Source: Ciona savignyi (taxonomy: Eukaryota; Chordata; Ascidiacea; Phlebobranchia; Cionidae). From it: a stretch of DNA of 64,000 nucleotides. This document shows positions 10,858 to 21,546 of the stretch, in pieces (position 1 is the first letter of the stretch; every line of letters begins with the position of its first letter). The stretch spans positions 213,084 to 277,083 of the forward strand of contig CH002036.1 in NCBI GenBank assembly GCA_000149265.1, written 5' to 3'. Below the pieces are notes generated by a model. It had not been told where the DNA came from. It saw only the letters and a program-made list of their open reading frames with translations, and did not search any database. Position numbers and translations under genes: made by a program.

Positions 10858-11097
10858 ATGATAGTGTTTATAGAAGACGATAAAGAACCAATTGTATCTC
10901 GGGTACCTGTAATAAAAAAGAACATTGTAGGATCCAATCAGCACGCTACTTCAGAAAAGGTGGGGTTCGATTTAATTAAAGATTCCGTAACTTCAAAAGG
11001 ACAGTTATTATCACTTTTAATGGAGAAGAGCTTCAAAGTTGAGCTTGATAGCCAACACAACATATGGTATGATGAAATTGCTAAGAATAATAACTAA
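10858..11097 (+). CDS. Unidentified open reading frame, 79 residues
   Basis: An ATG at 10858 opens MIVFIEDDKEPIVSRVPVIK and runs to a TAA at 11095-11097. The frame stays open upstream of the ATG to about 10837, immediately after the SINE, so it could be the 3' part of an exon cut by that insertion. Composition is typical of a soluble protein (charged, no membrane segment) and unlike the surrounding AT-rich noise. I recognise no domain. It may be a transposon-derived fragment. Confidence 0.3.
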   Translation: MIVFIEDDKEPIVSRVPVIKKNIVGSNQHATSEKVGFDLIKDSVTSKGQLLSLLMEKSFKVELDSQHNIWYDEIAKNNN

Positions 11098-11709
11098 ATT
11101 AATACATGCATAGTAATACCTTTCAGGTCCAAAAAATGGCCAGATTAAGGTAATTTCCAGAACTACAAAATTAAATCATTACTTTCTTGTATTACAATCA
11201 AATCGACTGTGTATTCGCGGAAATATTGATATTAGAAGTTTGTTAAGTGCTGTGCATGCATAGTGGATTACTGCTGTTCTTTCTTTCCGCACATCGGAAT
11301 TTTGTTTATTTCTTAACTGTTTTGTTTAGGTGTTATGCTAGTTGTGACAAAAACATTAACTAAACTTTAAATATCAGTATCGTCGCAATTCCACATCCTA
11401 TTTGCTCCAATTAGAATTATATTGTAATACTTTAGCATAATAACTTAAGATTTTTAAAAGGGGTCGTGTGGACTTTGAAATGGTATTTTATAGTGGGCAT
11501 CACTTAATCAGTCTGGCGCCCTATTTTTCGTTGATTGTTTTATTATAGCGGGTTTAAATTCAGTTCTGTACTTTACATTTGCCTTTACTTGTATTTTCTA
11601 CGACATTACGTTTATTTTTGTTAGTTGCTAAATTACTTGTGTTACAGCGCCAAGTTATGATTAAATTAAAAATCCGTGTAATTAAACAAACTTATATTAT
11701 ATGCAAGAA

Positions 11710-11890
11710 GATGACATCTTTGAAAGATGTACTGAAACCGTCAAGATTCGACGCTGATTCTGGATCGCCTAAAGCAGCCAAGCAGCTGCAACATTGGTTA
11801 AGGATATTTGCAGGATATTTAGAGAACTGTACAAAATATGCAACAGCTCAACCCGCAGAACTTTCCAACAAACTAAGCATTCTGTTTGCA
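11710..11890 (+). pseudogene. Gypsy-type gag fragment
   Basis: The plus-strand frame contains LKDVLKPSRFDADSGSPKAA followed by KQLQHWLRIF and later LSNKLSILFAFV. This matches the pattern seen at the start of many metazoan Ty3/Gypsy gag proteins (PxxFDxDPxSPxAAKxWxHW, then a helix with LxxLxxFVSPxVYEY). The similarity stops near 11890, where the frame runs into the exon of a minus-strand gene. No protease, RT or integrase follows, so it is a truncated relic. The match is from memory of the motif, not from a search. Confidence 0.45.
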
Positions 11891-12258
11891 TTCGTATACG
11901 ATGTCCACTGTATCCGTACTAGTGTTGCTGTCAAAGGACGTAGAGTTTTCCCCATCTATACTCCGCTTTACTCCCCTCTTCTTGTAGGCTTTTTCGTTTA
12001 TTGGCATGCTTCTACGTAAAGTTTTTAATCGATATTCCACATATCCATCAAAAGTTTCGGGATCATAGAAGTGTTCCTGAGTAAGAAAATCACAGTATGA
12101 ATTCCTAATCCTATAGCGGTATAGCATTGTTATTTTCTAATAAATATAATGACCAAATACTTACATAGCCTTTCATTCCTGAACGGTCATAATTTAATTG
12201 TGGAAAGCTTGAAATAATACTCCTTGCAATTTCTATTTTGGGGTGCTTAGATGGGTCA
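11873..12258 (-). CDS. Unidentified spliced gene, last two exons
   Basis: Two minus-strand exons join in phase. Exon 12165-12258 follows a TTTCTTTCAG acceptor, starts with one base completing a codon, reads DPSKHPKIEIARSIISSFPQ onward to MKGY, and ends at a GTAAGT donor in phase 0. Exon 11873-12136 follows ATTTATTAG, reads KITMLYRYRIRNSYCDFLTQ, later FYDPETFDGYVEYRLKTLRR and INEKAYKKRG, and ends in TAG after 88 codons. The sequence is rich in charged residues with no membrane segment. I do not recognise the family. Coding-like sequence further upstream (MSDASGQQCLTQLEHDGVFN at about 12570-12650, then LVKQAVELGF near 12515) may be earlier exons, but frames and donors there do not fit, which suggests decay. 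It may derive from a transposon. Confidence 0.5.
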
Positions 12259-12345
12259 CTGAAAGAAATTTAATAATGTAAAAGGATTCCCAATTAATAA
12301 CTTAAGAACTAATAAATTCAGTGTATACCTGTATCGCCTATATAT

Positions 12346-12362
12346 ATATATATATTGCTCTC
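12346..12362. repeat. AT dinucleotide microsatellite
   Basis: A run of TATATATATATATATAT lies downstream of the unidentified exons. Confidence 0.8.
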
Positions 12363-12934
12363 AAGTTTTTAACAATTATGTCTTCACATATATTTATATG
12401 TACTTCAGAAGTTTGTTATAACATTTTGTAAAAAAAAGGACGAAATAGGTCTAAAAAGGTACAAGACTGCAAGTTAAACAATAAAACGCTTAACTTACTT
12501 TTTTTAAATCCTAACTCAACTGCCTGTTTCACCAAAATGTCAGTAGTAAGGTAAATAAATTAGCAAAGATTGCGGATGTTGAAGACTCCATCATGTTCTA
12601 GTTGGGTTAAACACTGCTGGCCACTAGCGTCACTCATTATAAGCTCCTTTAAATCTTTAAACTGATGCAAACAAAAGGTTAGTTTTAAGTGATGGCAGAC
12701 CTAAACAACCAAACATTAGATATATAATAACACAGTACAGGCACTCATCCGCATAGTTTCCCAACCTAGGTATAGAATAATATAGGCCAATAGGATACCC
12801 ATATACATCTCTAAAGATGAGAAAACTGTTGTTATACCACGGGCATTTGTTACTTTATCAGAATACTTCATGCCTACAGTCAGTTTACCATTTAAATGTG
12901 GTATATGTTTGAGACATTGTTATAGTTATTTTTC

Positions 12935-13075
12935 AACCCCTTACTTCACTGGGTTAAAGTAACTTTTCCTACTGCCTTGCCTAACAACCCAACCGACTAG
13001 CGAGTGGTTGGTTTCTAACCCACAAACCTTCGGCTGATGCGCTACCATATAATCTAACCAGAGGGACGTTGAACT
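12935..13075 (-). repeat. Diverged SINE head fragment
   Basis: Minus-strand reading gives a tRNA-like stretch (GTTAGATTATATGGTAGCGC, then GAAGGTTTGTGGGTTAGAAA) followed by CTAGTCGGTTGGGTTGTTAG and GCAAGGCAGTAGG, which parallels the head and CCTTGGGCAAGGCAC box of the SINE at 10528-10832. The 3' body is absent. Confidence 0.55.
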
Positions 13076-13399
13076 TTAGTTGACAGGCTGGGCTTGCGCC
13101 ACTTAAAAATCGGTTGGTTTAAAATAAGATTTTTATTTCAGACCTTTATTTTTAAAGAGTGTAAATCATTAATACAAATATAACAAACTCACAACCGAAC
13201 TATTTTGATCTGGTGTAGTAGAAGTAGACATTACTATGGATGATGCACCTCGTCCTGGTGCTTGGGTGTACTTATGTTCCTTAATCAATCGCTGTACCAG
13301 CTTTCGCTGGTGCAAAATCCAATTATTTTTAGATCATTATCGTCCAACTCTATCAGAGTTTTTCCGTTAACTTGTTCAACTTGAAATAAACACCCCATT

Positions 13400-13530
13400 C
13401 GTCAAAACTTAGTCGCTTCGAAGCGTCTTCGGTACCGCAGGATTAGCGCTTTAACGCGGCCTACGGTATAACACGGTAACGTGTGTTACAGACTTAGCGC
13501 TTTGAAGCGTAAGCTCGTAACGTAGCTCAG
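13400..13530. repeat. GC-richer patch with direct and inverted CGCTT/AAGCG repeats
   Basis: GTCGCTTCGAAGCGTC, TTAGCGCTTTAACGCGGCC and TTAGCGCTTTGAAGCGTAAG form short palindromes and direct repeats within 130 bp, with CGGTAACGTG and CGTAACGTAG nearby. The CpG density is higher than in the flanks. No ORF or element boundary is evident. Confidence 0.4.
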
Positions 13531-14079
13531 AAGTAGTCGCAATGCAGCCTTTAAATAATCCGAATGGTTTATTATGCAATTTTTAGTATTAGCGTTTATA
13601 TTTAAATCATTGTGTTAATTATAATACCCTTTGCCTAACAATTCTTTTAAATTCATCTGGTGTATAGGTTATAACGTAGCCTACAGACCTAGGCTATATA
13701 TTAGTCCTTTATGCACGAACTTAACCTAATTTCTTGTATCGTTCAACTGTAGGCTATTAATTGTGATATAAACCAATTACAGATATTTAGGAACAACAGA
13801 ATAGGGAACCAGAAACCAACTTCATGCAGGTAAAAACTGTAGGCTATAAAATGCAGATGCAGGTAGTATGCTGACATGCACAGGATCACCTCGGAAAGTG
13901 GTTTCAGTATAATTAAAGACAGCCCTGGTAACTAGATGGTAGGAATCTTGACGGTTATCTGGTGTGATAACGCTCCGTTACTTGATGATTGTCACGTAAT
14001 AACATCGCTTGCATTTTTCCATTCATAGGTATAAGAAAAGGATAATTATATTTTACCCAAAAGTTAAATATCCTTCTGA

Positions 14080-14572
14080 TCAAAGTTAGAGCAGCCGTTC
14101 AACCGCCATATGCCCCAAAAAGCTAATTTATTGGAAAAAAAAACTTTTTGATTTTAACGTCTTAGGGGAATTCCCTAGATTCAGTACCCAAAATTTTGAT
14201 TTCGGCATATCTTGACCATGTTCTCTTACAAATGTCAAATTTTTATTGCTATTCCATTGTTCTTTCTGGTAGATGTCGGGGCGACATGGCATGCTTGTGA
14301 CAATCATGATTTGAGAACAAAATCTTATTTTTTAGGGTATTTCCCCAGGTAATATTTTTATTTCTTTTAACTGTTAAATCAGTGCCTAATGCACTTACAT
14401 TCCAGAAAATCTGATTTAAATTGTAACATCCGTTCAAGCGCTATGCCCAAAAAAGTCATGTCGGGGCGACATGCCATGCCTGTCAAGCGTTTGACGAAAA
14501 AAAAAGAAAAAAAAAGAAAAAAAAAACGGACAAAAACAATATGTGTCCCATTTTTCCAAATGGGACCCATAA
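14080..14572 (-). mobile_element. Helitron-like element, truncated copy 1
   Basis: Contains about one and a half 330-bp units (marked by AGCAGCCGTTC, GGGGAATTCCC and GATGTCGGGGCGACATG) and the complete 5' terminus, which on the minus strand reads TTATGGGTCCCATTTGGAAA then AATGGGACACATATTG. The CTAG 3' end is missing; the copy stops near 14080. Confidence 0.7.
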
Positions 14573-14638
14573 TAAGCGTTCCTTTCAATAAAACGCAACA
14601 AAACAAATTTAGCGTTCCCTATGGATTAAATATCACAA

Positions 14639-14680
14639 TGGATAAGATAGGTTAGGATATTCATGTTTATCCCCGTGACT
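14639..14680 (-). repeat. SINE tail remnant
   Basis: GATAAGATAGGTTAGGATAT and CATGTTTATCCCCGTGA are the reverse complement of the SINE 3' tail. The sequence after the CGTGA is unrelated to the SINE. Confidence 0.6.
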
Positions 14681-14684
14681 AACC

Positions 14685-14918
14685 GGCCGAAGCAATGACT
14701 TCACATTTCTTAAATTTGACATGGAAAATTGGAAAACAGTTGAACCTGATTTCAATCCGTTGTGTTTGATAAGAAAGTATTCTCCAGTCAATCTATTTGA
14801 GCAAAATACTTTTCCAATCATGTTATACGTCCGTACGAATAGCTTGTTGGAGTTAATGCGTGGCCTTGAAACTGGTCAGCAGCCAGTCACTGTTTTCTTA
14901 GACAAGACATCTAGATAA
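14685..14918 (+). CDS. Unidentified coding-like fragment
   Basis: A plus-strand frame directly after the SINE remnant reads RSNDFTFLKFDMENWKTVEP, continues through LIRKYSPVNLFEQNTFPIML and ELMRGLETGQQPVTVFLDKT, and ends at TAG 14916-14918. The amino acid mix is that of a folded globular protein and differs from repeat-derived frames nearby. No domain is recognised and no start or splice acceptor is certain. It could be an exon, a processed fragment or a transposon piece. Confidence 0.3.
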   Translation, partial: GRSNDFTFLKFDMENWKTVEPDFNPLCLIRKYSPVNLFEQNTFPIMLYVRTNSLLELMRGLETGQQPVTVFLDKTSR

Positions 14919-15421
14919 CAAAACAACACAATGAAAACCCTGGTTAATAGGTGGGCGTGAGGTAATTTCATGATTGTGTTACAGGCTTCATTAACGGCTT
15001 ACGCAATCAAGTGGTAATCTCACAATTGCTGAGAGAATAACTTTTTTTTAACGAGCAAGTTTCGAACCATGATGGGTTCGTCACCAGGACCGTACGTATA
15101 GTCATGTATATACAGTTGATAAAGGTGGGTTGAATGGTAAGCGCCACCAAGTAATACAGCATCATATTCTTCATAAAACAAGTGATCCGCAATTATGGAT
15201 TTGTTACTTAACAAGCTATAGATCCCATCTAGTTCTGAAACCTTTTTCGTGGTCGGAAAATTTTATAAGCCCGCTTTCCCCGCGATTCTAGATGGCATAT
15301 AACCAATTAGTAGGTAGGCCTTATGCCCGGCCGGAACTCCGACTAAAATTAGTCATGGTATTTAAATGAGTGTTTTGCTCTATAACAGTGTCAATCTATG
15401 TACGGTTGGAAGCAGCAAGTG

Positions 15422-15718
15422 TTAGTCTGTGCGCTCGTTTAGCTCTGAAGTTTTGTAATAGAGAAGCAGATTTTCGTGAAATAAAGGTGCTAATTGTGCA
15501 TCTCCAAACTCTTTTATTGGAAAAAAAGTTGCCGATGTACTGAGGGGTACCAGCTCAAAAAATTTACGCCACAAATTTGGGGGTTTGGGATTTAGAGTGC
15601 AGATCCAAGCTTCAATTTTACGTTGTAAAAAAAACCTAAAACTTTCTGTGACATCCCTTTTTGTGAGTTCAGTTTGCATTTGAGAGATGTATACGGTGAA
15701 TAATTGGATAAACGCCAC
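15422..15718 (-). CDS. Coding-like fragment, possible LINE remnant
   Basis: Minus-strand frame of 98 codons with the segment RFFLQRKIEAWICTLNPKPP, then NLWRKFFELVPLS and QLAPLFHENLLLYYKTSELN. The pattern of aromatic-rich segments (LWRKFF, PLFHENLL) is reminiscent of the region after the reverse transcriptase in L1/Tx1-type LINEs, but this is a weak impression. There is no accompanying RT or endonuclease. Confidence 0.25.
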   Translation of the reverse strand: MAFIQLFTVYISQMQTELTKRDVTESFRFFLQRKIEAWICTLNPKPPNLWRKFFELVPLSTSATFFPIKEFGDAQLAPLFHENLLLYYKTSELNERTD

Positions 15719-15967
15719 CTCTATGCTGCCATATGCTAACTAGCCTTATCATTAAGCACACCAAAAATTCAATGTTGGATCGGTCTTTTAAACATAAATC
15801 AGTAAGAATAGACTGGCCGTTTCCAAATAACTGTATATAAGGGTAACAGTTGTAAAAAAGTCTGCAAAATAAATATTAACCAAGCTCTGCTATTTATTTC
15901 AATTCTAACACAATCCGCTTTCAGATGAAAACAAACTGAGAGGTTACCACTGTGACTTCAGTACCTC

Positions 15968-16050
15968 TAATTACTACATGATCGCTTTTAGGGTGAGGGT
16001 TAGAGTTAAGGTTAGGTGGCCAAGTGATTTATGCGATACTGTAGTAATTA
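15968..16050. mobile_element. Short inverted-repeat element with telomere-like core
   Basis: Left arm TAATTACTACATGATCGC (15968-15985) pairs with GCGATACTGTAGTAATTA (16033-16050) with two mismatches. The 47-bp core contains TTTTAGGGTGAGGGTTAGAG then TTAAGGTTAGG, a degenerate TTAGGG-like run. A small MITE is the simplest reading. No flanking duplication is certain. Confidence 0.5.
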
Positions 16051-17778
16051 TTTGCACCCATGTGACTTCGCACAGCAATCACAAAATCGTACTGTCGGTA
16101 TATTATCACATGTCATATTATTTACGCCCAGGGATTCTAATTAAATAGTTTAACTGAATCGACAGAATGCGACTCATGATATTAAATTTATAACTATCAG
16201 AAAATGAAACTTTCAACTCATACAAACAGATATTGGTTTTAAGCATTTATTCAGGATACAAAAAAAGCATTGGGCGGTTGGTTAGTGACGTGATTAGATA
16301 GTTGGCGCTTTAAAATGACAGAAATAAATGTAAATAAGTACAAGGGGTATATGGGCAAATGGTTGGAGCGACAGATTCATATATACATGGTCCAAAGTGA
16401 CGAGCAACCCCGCTTTAAAACTCATTCTGGTAAAAATACATAAACCAATTGGATTATCGGTGAGACGTTGGTTAAGTGGAATACATATTTGTGCTGGTAA
16501 ATACAGTAGAATAAGTATGGCAGAATATACACATAGATTTAATCAAACCACACGATGATTTAAATTATTCTGATTTCCAACTTTGTTGGTTTGAAATCAA
16601 TTTCCGAGGTCCAAGAAAGGAATATGATGTATTAATCTGAAAAATAAACCAAACGTTTTTTAAAAATAAATTGTCAACCAGCAACTTTTGCAAAACACAT
16701 TGTAAATGTACGCTCAGTTTTGCAAGCAGGTTTATGTAACCACATATAGCATTTTAAACCAAACTTGTTTTCCATCTTTACTTAACCTGAAGAGTTGCAA
16801 CTACGTGTTAAACAACACTATTTTTAAGCCCATTTGATTGCACGATATATATTTTTCTGCATGTAAAAACACACGTGTTCGCTTTTGTTTAAGATAATAA
16901 CCAAGGGACCATATCGTCTCTAAACCAAGTTACACATCTTCATCTATCTTAGAAATTTGAAGGAAATATTCCTTATCAATTTTTGTAGATTACATTTTTC
17001 CGGATGGCGACAATTTTCCTTGTATTTTTTGTAAAATTATCCAATGACAAGCCTGTTACCAGCGTTCAATAAAAAAAACATAATAATACATGATTGGGTG
17101 TTATATGTTTCAAGGCTTTGGATTAAGCCGAGTTATTTTGTAAAAATTTATGTTTTCTGGAATAAACTATTTAATAAAAGTTTCTAAAGGAAGTTGTAGA
17201 TGTATAAAATAACTCAGCAAAAATCAAATAGATTTGTGGTTGTCCTGTTTTATTATTTAGTCCCCGTTATTTAATTCGTCACAAAATCAGTCATGCGTTT
17301 TATTCTTTCCTATGACTTTGGTTATCATTCCATTTCGATTCGATAATTATTCAAAAAGTTTGTGTATTATTAAGCTCAGTTATAAATTAAGTTTATGGAT
17401 TTTTTAACTTTAACGTAGGTAATGTTTTGTTAGTTTTATTACTATCATTACTTTATTGCTATTATTAATTCACATGTTTTATTATTGTATTGAATAAAGA
17501 ATAAGAATACGTGACGAGTTTAAGAACTGGTTGTCATATGTAAGGCTGCACGGAGATCACTTATACAGTTCACGACCCCTTCAGATTACCCAGTTCACCT
17601 TTCCGGTATTTTTCTAGAATGCGAATACACACTGACCAGTCTGATTAAACTCCTCGTTTTAACAGGAAATAAAGGTTTAAAGATGTTGAATCTTTTTAAG
17701 GTGATGGCTATAATACATTGGTCATATACTGAAAAGTTAAAAAAATGCAAGTACGGGTCATTTCAGACTCATAAAAAA
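16051..17778. other. AT-rich intergenic stretch
   Basis: No exon, ORF above 60 codons or recognised repeat is visible on either strand. Confidence 0.5.
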
Positions 17779-19298
17779 CTAGAGAGTGTCAACCACGTGT
17801 TTAACCATCACTATTTGTAAAACACATGTTGTATGCCCTATATTCATGCTACAGGGTCCCTAACCATAATTTGTATTTTATACACTGAGTATGTAGTTTT
17901 TGTTTCTGCGAGCATAAAAGCATCGGTCCCATAGTTAACATACCAAACATATTTTCAATATTTAGTTAAATAAAGAATAAACGTCTTAAATTTACGAACA
18001 TTTCACCACAAATGAAATTATAGCTTCTTTTCAAGCGCTGTAGTGAAATAAAGCTAAATTCCCAAATAGTCCAATTTAGTTTTTCATTGTTTCATGGAAT
18101 TCCCCTGGGTTTAATAGATAAGTTTTTGTTTTTACATAAGTGAGTCATGTTATGTAGCATTTCTTAAAGTTTTAATCTGATTTGTCGACTTCTTGTTGGA
18201 GATGTCAGTGCGATATGGCATGCCTGTCACAATCATAATTCAGGAACATATCTTCGTTTTCATGGGAATTGACCTCAGTAAATGTTTTCTTTATTTAATT
18301 AGCATAGAATGTCTAATGTTTTAACATTTTACCAAATTTTAATAAAATTAGAGCAGCCGTTCAAGCGCTATGGCCACAAAATCGAATATATTAGAAAAAA
18401 AATGTTTTGGTTTTTTAACGTCTGTGGGGAATTCTCCTAGAATCATTACCCAAATTTTTGGTTTCTGCATATTTAGACCATGTTGACTTACAAATGTCCA
18501 ATTTTCATTGCGATTTCATTACTCCTTTTGGTAGATGTCGGGGCGACATGGCATGCTTGGCACAATCATGATTTGAGACCATATCCTATTTTTTTGGGGT
18601 ATTTCCCTAGGTAATTTCATTATTTCTTCTAATTGTTAAATCAGTGACTAATGCACTTACATTCCGACAAATCTGATTCAAATTGTAACACCCGTTCAAG
18701 CGCTATGCCCAAAAAAGGCATTTTTTAGAAAAAAATATCCTTTTGGTTTTTAACGCCCCAGGGGAATTCCCCTGAATTTATCACGCAAAATTTTGGTTTC
18801 TGCATATCTAGACCATGTACTCTAACAAATTACAAAGTTTCATTGTGATTTAATTACCCCTTCTGATAAATGTCGGAGCCACAAGCCACGCCTGTCACAA
18901 TCATGATTGAGAACAATATCTTGTTTTTTAGGGTATTTCCCTGGATATTTTTTGTATTTCTTTAAAGTGTTATATCAGTTGCTAATGTTCTTACATTATA
19001 CCAAATCTAACTAAAATTGAAGTAGACGTTCAATCCCTATGCTCAAAAAAGCTAATTTTTTAGATAAAATTACCATTTTGGTTTTTCACCTCCCAGCGGA
19101 ATTCCCGTGGCTAAATTACCCAAAAGTGTGGTTTCTGCATATCTAGACCATGTGCGCTAACAAATGTTAAAGTTTCATAGCAATTCCATCAGCCTTTCTG
19201 GTAGATGTAGGAGCCACAAGCCATGCCTGTAAAACCTTTAACGAAAAAAAAACGGACAAAAACAATATGTGTCCCATTTTTCCAAATGGGAACCATAA
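17779..19298 (-). mobile_element. Helitron-like element, complete copy 2
   Basis: Both ends are present. On the plus strand it opens CTAGAGAGTGTCAACCACGT (reverse complement of the 3' end, preceded by A) and closes with the hairpin ATGTGTCCCATTTTTCC then AAATGGGAACCATAA (reverse complement of the 5' end). Inside are a distinct first unit (GTCGACTTCTTGTTGGAGAT) and three more units of about 330 bp. The ends are not inverted copies of each other and no target duplication flanks them. Confidence 0.75.
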
Positions 19299-20086
19299 AT
19301 ATAACAAAATAAGACCGGAAGACCTGCGTGGATATTTTTAAAGTTAACAAATGTAAAAGATCCATTTTTTCCCTTTTTCACCACTTGTTTAATTTAAATA
19401 AAATTTAATTCCCTTTTTTCACCACTTGCTTAATTTAATGTAAATCGTGTTAAACATTCTTAAGATTTTGTCTAACAAAAATATCCACGCTAGTTATTTC
19501 AAAAATGGTTGTATTTAGTTATATTTTTTATGAGTCTGAAATTCATTTTACATGCCTTTTCTTTAACTTTTCAGTATATATCCAATTTATTTAAGCCATC
19601 ACCTTAAAAAGTTACAACTCAATTGGACCTTTTTTCCCTGTTAAATAGGGGCATTAAATCAGACAACTAAATTGCACATTTCCTACCTTATGAAATTGGA
19701 AAGAGTGATCACTGGTTTCAGCTGCTTTCATTTTCCGGGACACTGCTAATGATAGATATGTGTTAACAACTTGATTTTTGTTCGTATTCAAATTTTATGT
19801 TGATTCAAGATTTGATAACACAGTATGATATATATGCTCAGTTATTTTAAGTCCAATTTAAAATTTATTTAAAAATGGTCTAAATTTTACACATTGTAAT
19901 CTGATAGGATTTCTTTTTGTGGGGGGCGGGTTAAAAAAACAAAAGGCGGTGCAAATATCCAGCATGTTAATTAGCACAATAGTGAAAATTTCAAATTAAT
20001 TTTATAATTTAGTTTGCCGAACAACAGAAAATCGGGTATGTCTGTAATAATCAGTAAGCTGACAAATAAATAAAACTAAGACTTAC
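19299..20086. other. Intergenic or intron sequence left of the CCP series
   Basis: Contains a 30-bp direct repeat near 19370-19435 (CCCTTTTTTCACCACTTG, then TTAATTTAA) and a GGGGGGCGGG patch at 19921. No 3' exon for the CCP gene could be identified. Confidence 0.4.
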
Positions 20087-20274
20087 CCAACAGATTTGAG
20101 CACTTGACCATTGGCCATTATTTCGGCAAATCATATACGGTGCGCCACTAGATATACAGCCGCTATGGCATTTAGCAGGGACCCGTGCATAGGTTGTCCA
20201 TGACTGTTGATTTGGATTCACTCCAATCAAATATCCGTTTGCTGGGGCTTGTGGGATGCCGCATCTCATGATAT
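20087..20274 (-). CDS. CCP/sushi exon with frame-breaking 3' end
   Basis: Reads IMRCGIPQAPANGYLIGVNP, then SWTTYARVPAKCHSGC, MICRNNGQWSSAQIC. The four core Cys and the Trp are present. The acceptor (CAAACAG) and phase-1 start match the family. The donor GTAAGT follows TGTTGG, so the exon is 188 bp and ends in phase 0, while sister exons end in phase 1. Splicing to a phase-1 exon would shift frame, so this is either the last CCP before a different module or a decayed exon. Reading through the donor gives a stop after 12 codons. VPAKCHSGC replaces the usual VSxxCNxGF. Confidence 0.75.
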
Positions 20275-20819
20275 CTGTTTGGACATTTAGATTTAAAAAT
20301 ATTAAATAAAATGCTTAGATAACCTATCCGCCATGTTTGTCGTGTTGTGAAAGTATAAACCAAATTAAAAAAATATGTTTTTGCAATCTGAACCATTTAG
20401 TAGGCCGGGTTCCCTAACTTATTTATACGTATAGGAACCCATTGTAGACACTAAATTCCCTTTAACTTGCACCCAAAGGCAAGTGTATCACGTTTTCCGA
20501 ACTAGGTTCAGTACAAAATAATAAAAATGGCCTAATTTTTCATTAACACATGTTGCTCAACTACGCTGTGAAATGGTGTGCTTCTGAATTAAACATATAT
20601 TACTGGTATTAAGCAACAGGCGTTTAATGGAACCGCACACTATTAGCGTAAATGTCGTACCTTACAGATTATATTAGTGATTTTTAAATCTTTAAAAAAA
20701 AGTTATACATTAAATTTAATAGCCGATTTTGTCTTCTGAACTGTAATGTACATATAATGCCTCCAATAAAAAAATTAGACAGAATGGACCAATAAAAATG
20801 GCAAGAATGTGTTACTTAC

Positions 20820-21005
20820 AACGACAGGTTGTAGATGACCATTGACCATTCACTCCACAGATGATCCATGATAACCAGATTATTTCGTAGCCTCTGTTAC
20901 AGGTAATAGAGACCCTTTCACCCTGGTCCCATGACTGTTGATTTGGATTCACTCCAACCAATCTTCCGTTTTCTGGGGCTTGTGGGGTGCCACATTCACT
21001 GATAT
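20820..21005 (-). CDS. CCP/sushi exon
   Basis: 62 codons, phase 1 to phase 1, acceptor CCCAGCAG, donor T|GTAAGTAAC. Reads SECGTPQAPENGRLVGVNPN, then WDQGERVSITCNRGYEI, WIICGVNGQWSSTTC. It has SEC in place of MRC at the first Cys and a hydrophobic variable segment (EIIWLSWII). Distance to the next exon on the left is 545 bp, a normal intron size for this region. Confidence 0.85.
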
Positions 21006-21546
21006 CTGCTGGGACATTTACATTTTAAAGAATGGAACGAAGCGCTAAGATACCGGATATGACATGTTCCTGAAGTCCTACGCTGGAGTTAGGAAAAAGG
21101 TTGGAATTGTAGTGAGGTTTTGTATGCGTGGTAAAAAATTAAAGGTCGAAATTAGGTTAGGGAGAGAATGTTTATTTAAAAGAAGCATTGTGCTGTGTGT
21201 CACCTAATTGGGATTTGTCATATGCTGGACAAAACTCACATTGACGCAATCGTGTCGAATTGTTTTAAATTGTGTTAAAATAATATACATGCCAGGCTGC
21301 GATAGTTCACACTTCCAACACGTTGCTTGCATCAAAAATCAACACAACAATTTAATGCATCTTGTGACAGGCAATCTATCAATTTACAGTGCAGACAGCA
21401 ATGAGGCGTCGTAGCTTCACAGCAATCGGTAGGTGTGTTCTATTCCACGTCGAGTTTAAAAATCATGCTTTTTATTTTTTTATTTATAACGAATCGCTAT
21501 AAAAGATCCTATTTCAAAAGACACACAGCTATTCGGGTGGCATGCC

